A stretch of 64,000 nt of DNA from positions 1 through 64,000 of the forward strand of contig CAMJPL010000012.1 in assembly GCA_946407735.1 (NCBI GenBank). Direction: 5' to 3'. The DNA comes from an uncultured Clostridia bacterium (GTDB lineage Bacteria > Bacillota > Clostridia > Oscillospirales > CAG-272). The notes beneath the pieces were generated by a model that did not search any database, was not told where the DNA came from, and saw only the letters and a program-made list of their open reading frames with translations. This document shows, in pieces, positions 29,192 through 39,400 of this stretch (its first letter is position 1; each line of letters starts with the position of its first letter). The translations under genes and the position numbers were made by a program.

Positions 29192-30673
29192 ATGACAAAA
29201 AGAACAATATCGGCGCTTCTTCTCTGCGCGATGCTCATCGGCTCCGTCGCCTGCGGCGAGCAGGCCGACGCAGCCGCTCCCGCCTCTACCACGGCGGTGA
29301 CGGAGCAGGTGCTCGACGCGAACGAGACGACCACAGAAGCCGAGCTGCAGCCCGATCTGCCGGATTACGACTGCAACGGCGAGACATTCACATTCATGGT
29401 GAGAGGACCGTCCTTCAACGAATGGGAATCGCAGGACATCTATGCCGAGGAGCAGGACGGCGAGCCGATAAACGACGCCGTTTACCTCAGAAACCTGTTC
29501 ATTCAGGAAAAATACAACGTCAAGATCGCTCAGGCCGGAGTTTCCGATCCCGGCTCATCGGGCAAAAAGACGGTCCAGGCGGGCGATCCTGTATATGATG
29601 TCCTTATGGCCAACACAACGGAATCATCGACCTTCGCTCAGCAGGGATATGTGTACGATCTCCACACCATTCCCTATATGGATCTTGACCAGCCCTGGTA
29701 CGATCAGGAGTCGATAAAGGATCTGTCGATGGAGAACCTGCTTTACTTCTGCACCGGCGATATCTCCATAATGTGCAACGACGCCACTTGGATCCTGATG
29801 TTCAACAAGAAGATGGCCGATGACTTCGCGATCACCGATATCTACAAGCTCGTCGAGAACGGCGGATGGACATGCGACAAGATGATCGAGTACATGGAGA
29901 TCGTATCGGCCGACGTCAACGGTGACGGCAAGATCAGCCCGAAGGACGACAGACTCGGCTTCGCGACTCATGCGAGCTCGATCGAAGGCTTCTTCTTCGG
30001 CTCAGACCTGCACACCGTGGCAAAGGACGACAATGACATCCCGTACATAGACATGGATACCGAGCGCATCGTCGAGACCATAGAAAAAGCCAACCGCATG
30101 ATGTGCGACACCAACATCGCCTTCAACCTCAGCTCCAACAAATTCGGCATGTCGGATGCCTTAAAGGATCTCCAGCCCGTTTTCGAGGACGAGCATTCCC
30201 TGATATACGGCGAGGTCATGCAGTGCATAATCCGTCTCCGCGCGATGGAGACCAACTTCGGCGTCATCCCCTTCCCGAAGCTGAACGAGATACAGGACAA
30301 CTACCATCACTTCGTGCATACCACCGGATGCATGATAGCGGTGCCGCTCTCCTGCGGCGATATCGAGCGCGCCGGCTTCATCATTGAAGCCATGTCCGCC
30401 AAGTCTAAATACACACTCCGCAAGGCGTATATTGAGACCTGTCTGCAGGGCAAGTTTATGCGTGACGATGAGTCCGAGACATCGCTCAACATAATCCTCT
30501 CGACCCGCTCATGGGATCTAGGCTATATCTACAGCTGGGGCGGACTCTTCACCGCCTTCTCGTCCTGCGTGAGCAAGGGCAACACCGACTTCGCGTCCTC
30601 CTACGCCACAAAGGAGACCAAGGCGATCACCGCTCTTGAAAAGACCCTCACCGCGTGGGAAGACAACGCCTGA
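29192..30673 (+). CDS. Extracellular solute-binding lipoprotein
   Basis: Lipobox GSVACGE, Thr/Glu linker; DVNGDGKISPKDD Ca-loop; SBP-like C-terminus. Confidence 0.8.
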   Translation: MTKRTISALLLCAMLIGSVACGEQADAAAPASTTAVTEQVLDANETTTEAELQPDLPDYDCNGETFTFMVRGPSFNEWESQDIYAEEQDGEPINDAVYLRNLFIQEKYNVKIAQAGVSDPGSSGKKTVQAGDPVYDVLMANTTESSTFAQQGYVYDLHTIPYMDLDQPWYDQESIKDLSMENLLYFCTGDISIMCNDATWILMFNKKMADDFAITDIYKLVENGGWTCDKMIEYMEIVSADVNGDGKISPKDDRLGFATHASSIEGFFFGSDLHTVAKDDNDIPYIDMDTERIVETIEKANRMMCDTNIAFNLSSNKFGMSDALKDLQPVFEDEHSLIYGEVMQCIIRLRAMETNFGVIPFPKLNEIQDNYHHFVHTTGCMIAVPLSCGDIERAGFIIEAMSAKSKYTLRKAYIETCLQGKFMRDDESETSLNIILSTRSWDLGYIYSWGGLFTAFSSCVSKGNTDFASSYATKETKAITALEKTLTAWEDNA

Positions 30674-30698
30674 CAAGCATATCGTCAAAGCACATAGC

Positions 30699-30735
30699 AG
30701 CAGCGGACCGCTGACACGGTCCGCTGCTTTTTTCA
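30699..30735 (+). terminator. Rho-independent terminator after SBP gene
   Basis: agcagcggaccg-ctgaca-cggtccgctgct followed by TTTTTT. Confidence 0.9.
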
Positions 30736-30739
30736 GTTT

Positions 30740-31657
30740 TCAGTTTTCGGCTTTCGTCCCGCAGTTCTCGCAGAATTTCGATCCGGGTGACAGCTTCTCT
30801 TTGCATTTCACGCAGTATCTTTCCTTTTCCGCCGACGGCCCCGGCTGCCGCGTCTGATTCTGACCAGCCCTTATGAAAACCACTCCGGCCGGTGCGGGAG
30901 CTTTCGCTTCCATGCTCGAAAGCAGGCTCTCGTCGACAGCGCCTTTCGGAAGCTTCGTACCGCACACCGGGCAGTAGTTCTCCCTTACATCGTGCATGAC
31001 CCTGCAGAGGATGCACGGTATTACATAGTCCTTCGATTTGTCGTACTTCTCGTAATAATCCCTGCCGCGTCCGTGCCAGCGGATCCTGTCCCCGGCGGCG
31101 ATATAGTCGTAAAACATGCTGTCGTCTTTTATGACGGCCTTTTTCTTTTTCCCGCCGTCGAGCCTGACATCGAGGACGAACTCGGTATCGATCCTGCCGT
31201 CGGGATGACGCTTTGTCCGCTCATACTTTCTTTCGACCGTTCCCTCCCAGTCCTTCTTCATTCTGCCGCCGGACGAGAACAGCGCCCACAGAGCCCAGAA
31301 AACGATCATGCCTCCGGCTATCAGGCCGAAGATCTTTATGCCTTCGCCGTCAGGCTCGATATCTCCCGACGCCAGCATCGCGATGAAGATCGCGGCTATG
31401 ACGATGAGCATGAAGATCAGCGTGACGATCTTTCCCGTACGGTCGTTCCTCTTTGTCGAAACGTCGCCGAACGCGTCCGACCACCCCGATCCGCCCATCC
31501 CGAGCGGATTCGTCCCGGCGAAGCGGTTCACGCCATCATATAACGCGCCGCAGTGCGGGCAGTTTTCCTCCCCCTTGACAGCCTTTTCTCCGCATTTCCA
31601 GCAGAATCTGGTCTTCTGCGGCACCTGACCGTTCAGTATATCGTTTATCCCGTTCAT
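30740..31657 (-). CDS. Zinc-ribbon membrane protein
   Basis: CWKCGEKAVKGEENCPHCGA, CPVCG and C-terminal CVKCKEKLSPGSKFCENCG ribbons; two TM segments. Confidence 0.8.
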   Translation of the reverse strand: MNGINDILNGQVPQKTRFCWKCGEKAVKGEENCPHCGALYDGVNRFAGTNPLGMGGSGWSDAFGDVSTKRNDRTGKIVTLIFMLIVIAAIFIAMLASGDIEPDGEGIKIFGLIAGGMIVFWALWALFSSGGRMKKDWEGTVERKYERTKRHPDGRIDTEFVLDVRLDGGKKKKAVIKDDSMFYDYIAAGDRIRWHGRGRDYYEKYDKSKDYVIPCILCRVMHDVRENYCPVCGTKLPKGAVDESLLSSMEAKAPAPAGVVFIRAGQNQTRQPGPSAEKERYCVKCKEKLSPGSKFCENCGTKAEN

Positions 31658-31756
31658 CCCTTTCCTCCCCTCGATTATTGACGTATGATATTCCGATATT
31701 ATTATACCTCTAAACTATACCATGCAGAGCTTTGATATACGCATTTCACTCCATTA

Positions 31757-32182
31757 TCACGCGTGATTTCCTGTTTTCACGCACCATTCTGCGATCCCGG
31801 CGATCAGCTCCAGCGGAAGCTCGTCTGAATACGGGATCTGAATCGTTCCCTTGCTGTATTTCAGACCGGCCTGATCCAGCTTATCGGAGAAAAAACCGAC
31901 CGCCTCAGGACCGGGATACAGCCCAATATGCTTTTTCTGCGCCGCGAAGTGGATGATATTATGGCCGTTCCAGTAGGTCGGCATCGACCATGATATCTTC
32001 TCCGCAGCACCGGGAAGGGAGCTGATGAGCGCCTGTCTCACGCTTTGGAGCTGGCTTCGGATATCCTCGTCCTGCGCCATGATATATTCATCGACCGTCT
32101 CCAGGGCTTTCCCGCAGTAATGGCTTTGATTCTCATTTCTGAAGGATCGTCCGCATTTCGGGCATTTCCACATCTGTATCAC
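31757..32182 (-). CDS. DUF1801/YdhG-like protein with N-terminal zinc finger
   Basis: CPKCGRSF...HYCG then QSVRQALISSLPGAAEKISWSMPTYWNGHNIIHFAAQKKHIGLYPG. Confidence 0.8.
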   Translation of the reverse strand: MIQMWKCPKCGRSFRNENQSHYCGKALETVDEYIMAQDEDIRSQLQSVRQALISSLPGAAEKISWSMPTYWNGHNIIHFAAQKKHIGLYPGPEAVGFFSDKLDQAGLKYSKGTIQIPYSDELPLELIAGIAEWCVKTGNHA

Positions 32183-32529
32183 GTATCCCTTTCTCTTATC
32201 ACGACATGCACGCTGTCACCGTCGCCTTTGTTCAGCTGTTTACGTATGGCTTTCAGGATCCCGATGATGTAGCACACACTTCCATTCCCGTCTTTTACTC
32301 CCATGTTGACGATAATTCCTTCGTATGGTATACCGTCGAATTCAGCATGGACCTTTACCCGCCCTTTCCCGAATACCTTTCTTATGTCCCATGGAAAGAT
32401 GACATAAGCCCCTCCGTTGTCCGGGACTTCATGAATAAGCCCGTCGAATTCATATTTTTCGCCCATGTTTACCAGCCTCGCGGTTTTCTTATACCGGCTC
32501 GTCAGCTCCTGTGTTTTTCTGCTCACCAC
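32179..32529 (-). CDS. DUF1905-like protein
   Basis: YEFDGLIHEVPDNGGAYVIFPWDIRKVFGKGRVKVHAEFDGIPYEGIIVNMG; ATGA overlap with downstream gene. Confidence 0.75.
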   Translation of the reverse strand: MVSRKTQELTSRYKKTARLVNMGEKYEFDGLIHEVPDNGGAYVIFPWDIRKVFGKGRVKVHAEFDGIPYEGIIVNMGVKDGNGSVCYIIGILKAIRKQLNKGDGDSVHVVIRERDT

Positions 32530-32562
32530 AAGTCGTGCAGATGCCTTGCGGTAAACCGCGCG

Positions 32563-33729
32563 TCAGCTGCGCGACACCCAGATCGGAGACGTCCAGGCCT
32601 GTCTTCCGTCCGTGAGCTTCACTCTCAGATAATAGCAGTCCGCCTCAGTTTCCTGACGGTAGTCGTAAATGAGCTGTTCACTGCTTTTCACCGAAATATA
32701 ATCCCGACAGTTTTTCACCAGTGTGACATTCGCGACGGGAGCGTCGGCAGTCACATTGTAATATATCTCAGGATCGTCGTCTACCGTGATCTCTTCTCCC
32801 ATATAATGCCCGCTGATCCTGAAATCGACAGTCATCCTGCCGCCCATGAATCCGTAGCAGCGTCTTTTTTTCAAAGCGTCGAACACGGCCTCACGGGTAT
32901 TCTCCTTCGCCCATACAGCCGTGATCCCCGCGATCCCGCGCGGGAACGGTTTTTCGCCGATATCGATCCCGCCTCTGCCGCCGTGATCGTCCGAGCAGGC
33001 GATACAGCCCATCCTCGCTCCACGCTTCAGGGCGTCCTGCCAGTGACCTCCTTCAAGATCGGCGCCGCGCGAGAGAGGATCTCCCATATACTCCGCGCAG
33101 CTGCTGTCTCTGCCGTATATCTGGATCAGGGAAACCATATCCTCCGGCTCCATTGCCAGAAAATCCGCGCTGTAATTGAGAACGTTCGTGTCATGCGGGA
33201 CAAGTATGATATCATCCCTTGAAAGCCATGCCCTGAGCTCCGCTCTAGTCATCTCGCCGTCGCGGACACCGCGCAGCATCTCTCCCTCGCCGTAACGGTA
33301 ATAAACCACGAGATTGTTGTAAAATGGATATGAGTCTCTCTCGTAGGCGAGCAGGGTGGTAAATCTGTCCGGCTCATAATATTCAGCCGCTTTTTTCTGG
33401 ATAAGCTCCCATTTTCCGTCCTTCCACAGCTCCGGCTTTCCCACCCCGCCGTGATCGTGATCGGAAAGAGCGCCGAAATCGAGCCCGGCATTGTCACGCA
33501 GACCGATATAATACTGATCCGGCGTAGGACCTCCGTCGGACAGATTGCTGTGCCCGTGGATATCGCCGAAGAACACTTTGTATTCCGGCGGATCCGGCAT
33601 CCTCCGCCTCTGGGTCTCATTAAGCTTTTCCCATGTGCCGCTTTCGCCTGAATACACGATGTCTGTAAATTCGGCGCATCTTCCGGACATATCGAATCTT
33701 TTGGCGAGTTTTCTCTCAGGATGTGTCAT
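32563..33729 (-). CDS. PHP-type metallohydrolase (CehA/McbA/DUF3604-like)
   Basis: FFGDIHGHSNLSDGGPTPDQYY...ALSDHDH; ACSDDHGGRGG. Confidence 0.75.
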   Translation of the reverse strand: MTHPERKLAKRFDMSGRCAEFTDIVYSGESGTWEKLNETQRRRMPDPPEYKVFFGDIHGHSNLSDGGPTPDQYYIGLRDNAGLDFGALSDHDHGGVGKPELWKDGKWELIQKKAAEYYEPDRFTTLLAYERDSYPFYNNLVVYYRYGEGEMLRGVRDGEMTRAELRAWLSRDDIILVPHDTNVLNYSADFLAMEPEDMVSLIQIYGRDSSCAEYMGDPLSRGADLEGGHWQDALKRGARMGCIACSDDHGGRGGIDIGEKPFPRGIAGITAVWAKENTREAVFDALKKRRCYGFMGGRMTVDFRISGHYMGEEITVDDDPEIYYNVTADAPVANVTLVKNCRDYISVKSSEQLIYDYRQETEADCYYLRVKLTDGRQAWTSPIWVSRS

Positions 33730-33786
33730 AGCTGTCTCCGTGTCATAAGAGGTTAATAATTGCTTTTATATTTCTATTCGGAGAGA

Positions 33787-34773
33787 TCATACGGCCTCTG
33801 ATCTTTCCTTGTCAGAGAACTCAAATCCCGCCGCTCCGGTATCTTCGTCGTATCGGAGCATGCCGAAAGATATCCCCGATATTTCGGCGACCGTTTTCAT
33901 CACCGTCTCGGTCGTATATCTGAACCATGGAGATACCTGTCTCCCGGTGTTTCTGAGGTGACGCACAGCCGGGCAGAAGGCTATATCCACGGTCAGCGTC
34001 TTTTCTCTACGGCTGAAAGATACGGCTTCCGGGGCTTTTTCTTTCTCATAAGTGGCTTTTATCATTTCTTCCACTGCCGAAATACCGCTGCTGCTGATAT
34101 CTTCGATATAACTGCGGTAAACGTTTTTCACATACCGGCTGAGATATCCTTCGACGGCTTTTATGCCGAAGTGCTCTCCCAGATAGTGGATCCCCATATT
34201 CATGCTGCTGTGGAAATCCGGATGGAAATACTCGTTGTTTTCCGCTTTCCGCTCCATTACCACGGTATTCTCATCCGGTATGAATCTGCCGTCGAATCTC
34301 TTCGGATCGGTGATGGCAAGCCGGCAGGAAGCGTGATCGGTCCCGATGAAATCATACTGATATTCAAGCCCGCATTTTTCGGCCGCAGCCCGGTAATGAT
34401 CACAGTGCATGCAATAATCCGGGTAGGGAGTCAGGCCGATCTCGTCCTTCAGCTTCAGCAGCCGCCCCTTTGAAGGGCAGTAACGCATGTCGATCATGAA
34501 CCATCCGGCTTTTTCGTTTAAATACATGGCGAAGTCCGCGGCTTCCTCATTCAGCGAACCGGCCCAGTATGTGTAGCAGCCTTTTATGCCTTCCTTCTCT
34601 ATGTGGTTTATCAGCGGTATCCCATTCCCGTCCGGCGTGAACAGATAATCCCAGAATCGCTCCACCTCGGCTTTGCCGAAGTTGTCATCTATATATGAAA
34701 ACAATTCGCTGTATGCCGGGATGAATTCGGTACATGATATCATTTCATAACCAAACCTTTCTGACAAATGCAC
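33787..34773 (-). CDS. Uncharacterised protein, apparently internally duplicated
   Basis: Intact 328-aa ORF; N and C halves share a similar pattern; family not recognised. Confidence 0.6.
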   Translation of the reverse strand: MHLSERFGYEMISCTEFIPAYSELFSYIDDNFGKAEVERFWDYLFTPDGNGIPLINHIEKEGIKGCYTYWAGSLNEEAADFAMYLNEKAGWFMIDMRYCPSKGRLLKLKDEIGLTPYPDYCMHCDHYRAAAEKCGLEYQYDFIGTDHASCRLAITDPKRFDGRFIPDENTVVMERKAENNEYFHPDFHSSMNMGIHYLGEHFGIKAVEGYLSRYVKNVYRSYIEDISSSGISAVEEMIKATYEKEKAPEAVSFSRREKTLTVDIAFCPAVRHLRNTGRQVSPWFRYTTETVMKTVAEISGISFGMLRYDEDTGAAGFEFSDKERSEAV

Positions 34774-34833
34774 GGTTATAATGTGTTTGACGGCACAGAT
34801 ACCGCTCCGCCGACCGGGTATGTGATCCAGCCG

Positions 34834-36090
34834 TCATATGACCTTATACACCGCGCATGAGTGCTTTGGGAGAGCGGCGGTGATAATATCACCATCCGTT
34901 GTGGCTCCGGTCCACAGCTCGGTGAGTGCGTATGACCCTTCGATTTCCGCGTCCGCGAGTGAAACGGTCATCTCTCCGCCGCGTTCCCCTACGTTGAAGA
35001 TCGCCAGATACGATCCTTTGTCAGCGCTGACGGCGGTCCAAAGGATCCATTCATCATCCCCGTCTTTTCTGCGCCAGACGGGATGAGCATGACGGGCATT
35101 TTTATGCATCGCGATGATTTCGCGGTTCGTGAGCAGATCGAGAGTGAAACCGTCAAATCCCGGCATATCGCCGCCTATCATGAGAGGCGAGCGCATAATT
35201 GACCATAACGTCATCATCGTGCGCTGTTCATCCTCGGTAAAGCGGGTCCGGTTTTCGCGTCCGTACACCTGACGTACCGGACCGACGGGAAGCATGTCCG
35301 CGTCGGGCCAATGACCGGGACCCGCGTGGATGCACCATGTCTCAGCGCGTGAAAACATGTCGTAAAGCAGTTTCCAGTCGTCCCAGAAGTCGTCGGTGAT
35401 CCGCCACATGTTCGCGGTCTGCTTGTAAAGCTCAGCCTTATCCGGGAGAGCGGGGCCGGGAGAGAGCGAAAGAACGATATCACGCCCGCAGGATTTCACG
35501 GCGTCGGAAATGAGCATAAGCTCCTTCTCGCATCGCGGCATTTCACGCGCGATATCGTCGCACTTGATGAAATCCACGCCCCACGAAGCGTACAGCGAGA
35601 GCAGACTGTCATAATACTCCTTTGCGCCGGGCTTTGAGGGATCGACGCCGTACATGTCGGAGTTCCATAAACAGATCGAGGAAGGATCGGCGATATCCCG
35701 CGCGCGCTTATCAGAGCCGAGGATAGCGGTGTTGCCGGACACGGCCTGACGGGGTATGCCGCGCATGATATGGATCCCGAATTTCAGCCCAAGGCCGTGA
35801 ACGTATTCGGCGAGAGGCGCGAAGCCTTTGCCGTCCGCCGCCGATGGGAAGCGGTTGACCGCCGGGAGAAGACGGGAGTACTCGTCCATCTCGAGGTCGG
35901 CGAAAGGATGATAGGCATGGGATGCCGCGCCCGGCTCGTACCACTGGATATCCACGACGATATACTCCCAGCCGAACTCTCTCAGATGCGACGCCATATA
36001 CTCGGCGTTGCCCCTGACGATATCTTCGTTAACCGCGGCTCCCCAGCAGTCCCAGCTGTTCCAGCCCATCGGTGAAGTTTTTGCGATCAT
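34834..36090 (-). CDS. Glycoside hydrolase family 27 alpha-galactosidase-like
   Basis: SPMGWNSWDCWGAAVNED, YIVVDIQWYEP, DFIKCDD (nucleophile), MTLWSIMRSPLMIGGDMP. Confidence 0.9.
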   Translation of the reverse strand: MIAKTSPMGWNSWDCWGAAVNEDIVRGNAEYMASHLREFGWEYIVVDIQWYEPGAASHAYHPFADLEMDEYSRLLPAVNRFPSAADGKGFAPLAEYVHGLGLKFGIHIMRGIPRQAVSGNTAILGSDKRARDIADPSSICLWNSDMYGVDPSKPGAKEYYDSLLSLYASWGVDFIKCDDIAREMPRCEKELMLISDAVKSCGRDIVLSLSPGPALPDKAELYKQTANMWRITDDFWDDWKLLYDMFSRAETWCIHAGPGHWPDADMLPVGPVRQVYGRENRTRFTEDEQRTMMTLWSIMRSPLMIGGDMPGFDGFTLDLLTNREIIAMHKNARHAHPVWRRKDGDDEWILWTAVSADKGSYLAIFNVGERGGEMTVSLADAEIEGSYALTELWTGATTDGDIITAALPKHSCAVYKVI

Positions 36091-36264
36091 AGCTCTCTCC
36101 TTTGCGGATGCGGATCATTCGATACTTTATATATCATATTTTAAATTAAATAGTATGTTTTGTCAACAGGAATCTGTTAATTATCATCTGATCAGTGTAT
36201 TATATCTGTTCTGATCCCGCGGCTCTGTCTCTGACGATATACTGCCGGGGCTCAGGGAAACATA

Positions 36265-36286
36265 CAGGAGGGGATTTCCCCTCCTG
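36265..36286 (-). terminator. Hairpin between the giant pseudogene and the GH27 gene
   Basis: caggagggga-tt-tcccctcctg perfect inverted repeat. Confidence 0.55.
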
Positions 36287-36408
36287 ATGTCTGTTTGTTT
36301 CCTGTTATCGGCCTTCCGTTTTTTCCGCCTGTGAGACTTTTTTGCGGCAGGCCGTTTATATCAATGATTCATTTAATTACAATTCGCTTTGTATTGATAA
36401 ACACACAG

Positions 36409-39400
36409 TTATGATCCGGCATAGAGACGGCAGAATGCAGAGATCGCTCCTGCCACCTCGAAACGCTTCGCGGGGCGCATATATGTCCCGTCAATGGGAA
36501 TGATCTCATTGACAACCGCCCAGCGCACACACTCCTCCGCCCAGGAAGAATACCTGCCGGGAACGGGATCTGCGGCGTCTGTCATGTAACCCTTATAGTC
36601 TGCGTACCTGTACAGTATCGCGGCCAGCTGCTCGGACGTCACCGGATGTTCGGCCCGAACAGACCGTCGCCGTATCCGTTGACGATCCTCTCGGACGCTG
36701 CCCACTCGACAGCCTCCGAGTACCATATCCCGGGTTCGACATCGTCGAACACTCCCCTGAATGAGATATCGGGCGTCCCTTCGAGACGATGGAGGATGGT
36801 GACGACCATGCCCCGCGTCAGCGTGGAATACGGATCGAATCTGTCATCTGACACCGTTCATGATGCCGCTCTTGTAGACATATTCTACGTCATCGTAGAA
36901 GCTGTCCGCGGCTGAGACATCGGTAAACGGGATACCGCTCTCCGGTACCGTGACAGCGTGAGCATCTGCCGTTGTTCCCGAAACAGGCGGATACGCCGGT
37001 CTTTCCGAGTTTATGACAACGATCCCATGCGTGAGATCCCATACAGTCGGAGTGTACCCTCCCCATGGCAGGAAGGAGCCTCCGCCGCTTTTTTCCAGTC
37101 TGACGGTCCATATTTTGGTATAGACTTTTCCGTCAGGTCCGTTTGCCGCCGCCTCATAGGTGATGTAGCCGTCGGCAATAGCGGTCGCGGGGCTTTGCGA
37201 GATGATCTTTACCGTCGCGGGGACCACCGCGGAGCTGCCTCCGTCGCGCGGGATGAAGGTCACCGTGACATGTTCCGGATCTGAAATGTCCCATATCGGC
37301 GGCAGATAGCTGTCCGTTTCCCCATCCGCCGGAATGACATTGACGCTGATCCTCTTGTAGAGCGGCACGGAGGACATATCCTCAACGATGAGGTAGGTCG
37401 AGCCCTCACCCATGCCGATTACCGTCCCATCGTGCGATACCATCGCGACACCGCTGTCGAATGAGTAGTAGGAAAGTTCCTTAAGTCCATCCCACGGATA
37501 CGCCGGCGCGCTTAGCTGCGTGGTTTCTCCCGCCTTGACGGTGATCTCCTCGACGCCGCCGTTTATCTCCAGCGTCACGTTGCGCAGAAGCTGTCTGCGC
37601 TCGAAGAGAGACTCTTCAAGCTCCTCACCGTTGAGGGTGAAGGTGGCCTTGAGTCTCATTACGCCCATCTCGTCGAGATGTATGCGCGCGTCGAGATTCC
37701 TCAGCGGGATCACGGCGTAAACCGTTTCCGTGACGACCTGACCTTCGCCTTCGTTATCCATCGTGTCAGAGGGGATAAGCGCCTTCACGGGGACAAGATC
37801 GATCGTCGTCTCACCGAGCACACCGTTCTCAAGAACGCCCGTCTCTGTATCCTCGAGCGCCGTCGCGGTCATCTTCAGATTATAGCCGTCGACGTTTACG
37901 ATGTTGGTCACCGGGACGCACAGGACATAATCCGCGTAGCTGTCGCTGTCCTCCGTCGCTCTGAGGACTGCCTGTATCTCGGGATCGAACGGTTCGAGAA
38001 GGGCGTTGAATTTAGTGTCGAAATCTCTGCCTTCAAGCTCGTCAAGCACGGAGGCGTATACCAGAGGTATGATTTCCTCAGGCATGCTGTAAATCACCGC
38101 GTTTCCGAATTTCATCAAAGGCCCTGTCTTCGTACTCGCGGCGGCATGATTCTCGCCCAGCTTCTTCACGGCAAGTATCTGTTCACCGTCGAGTTCCAGG
38201 ACCTCCGCCGAAACGGTAAGCGCGCCGCCCGGTCCCGCGACGAACGTCTTTTCCGAGGTTACGGAAGAACCGGGATTGACGGCCGCGTCCGTCACGACTT
38301 CCGCCTCGCCGTTAACGGTGAGCTGATAGGTCCCGGCTGGCAGAAGACCGTTATTCTCAACCGTGACGGCGGCGGTGACTTTCTCCCCCTCGATCGGATA
38401 ATTGTCGGAAAGAATGATCTGATCTTCGCTGAATTTCAGGCTGTTGCCCGGAATAAAGTCTATCTCGGCCAGCTCATGATCCGAGTAAAGCACGTCTCCG
38501 TCCGCCGTGATCTCCTGTGAGTAGAGATTTCCGACCAGAATGGCGCTCTTGTCTCCAGCAATGCTGACGGTCAGCTATCTATGACCTTTCCGTAGTCGGT
38601 CAGCTTTACAGGATCGCTCCATACGGGAGTTCCCTTCTTTTCTTCCGCGGAAGAAAGCGCCCCGAGCGTTCCATCAAACACGTCGCCCAAAACAGCCCTT
38701 CCGAATCCCGCCGCGCTGCTTTGACGGTACATGGCCGCTCCGTAGAGCTCTCTGCTGAAGTCGTACTGCAGATCCTCGTTGTCCTGCGCCGTCCAGAACA
38801 GGTAGAGATTCCCGTCTCTGCCCGGCACAAGGCTGTGGTGTGTCAGGATCATGCCGTCCTGAGTGCCGTCAGCGCCTATTGAACCGAAGTCATGGCTTGA
38901 GCTGATGAAGCTGGAGAGCGAGAATTTATACAGCGTCGAATTGAAGACCTTGGGATCCTCGATCGAATCTCTGTATTTTTCCACAATATCATAGTAAGGA
39001 TGCTTATACCAGCCTTCCGCCGCGATCATGTCAGGGGACAGAGCGCGGATGCGGTCAAGGTTCGAGAAGGACATGGCAGAATCCCTGCCATGCGCCGTTC
39101 CATCCTCGTGATCCAGTCCATAGAACAGGTTGTATGCGCTGATGGTATTGAAGATCGTGCCGTTGTCAAGCCACGTGAGGTAAACATCGCCATCCAGCTT
39201 TGTAAGCTTCGGATCCAGGATGCTCTCCCGGCCGGCGTCGATCGGAACCGGGTAATAGCTTCTGTTGTCGGTGAGGTTCGTCAGCTGCACCCAGAGCTCA
39301 CGGTCAGACGTCGTCTCGAAGTTTTTGTCACCGTCCACGGTATAGCCGTAAATGCGGTAATCCTTCGTCACGCCGGCGAGATCGGTGTAGCTGAAATCGG

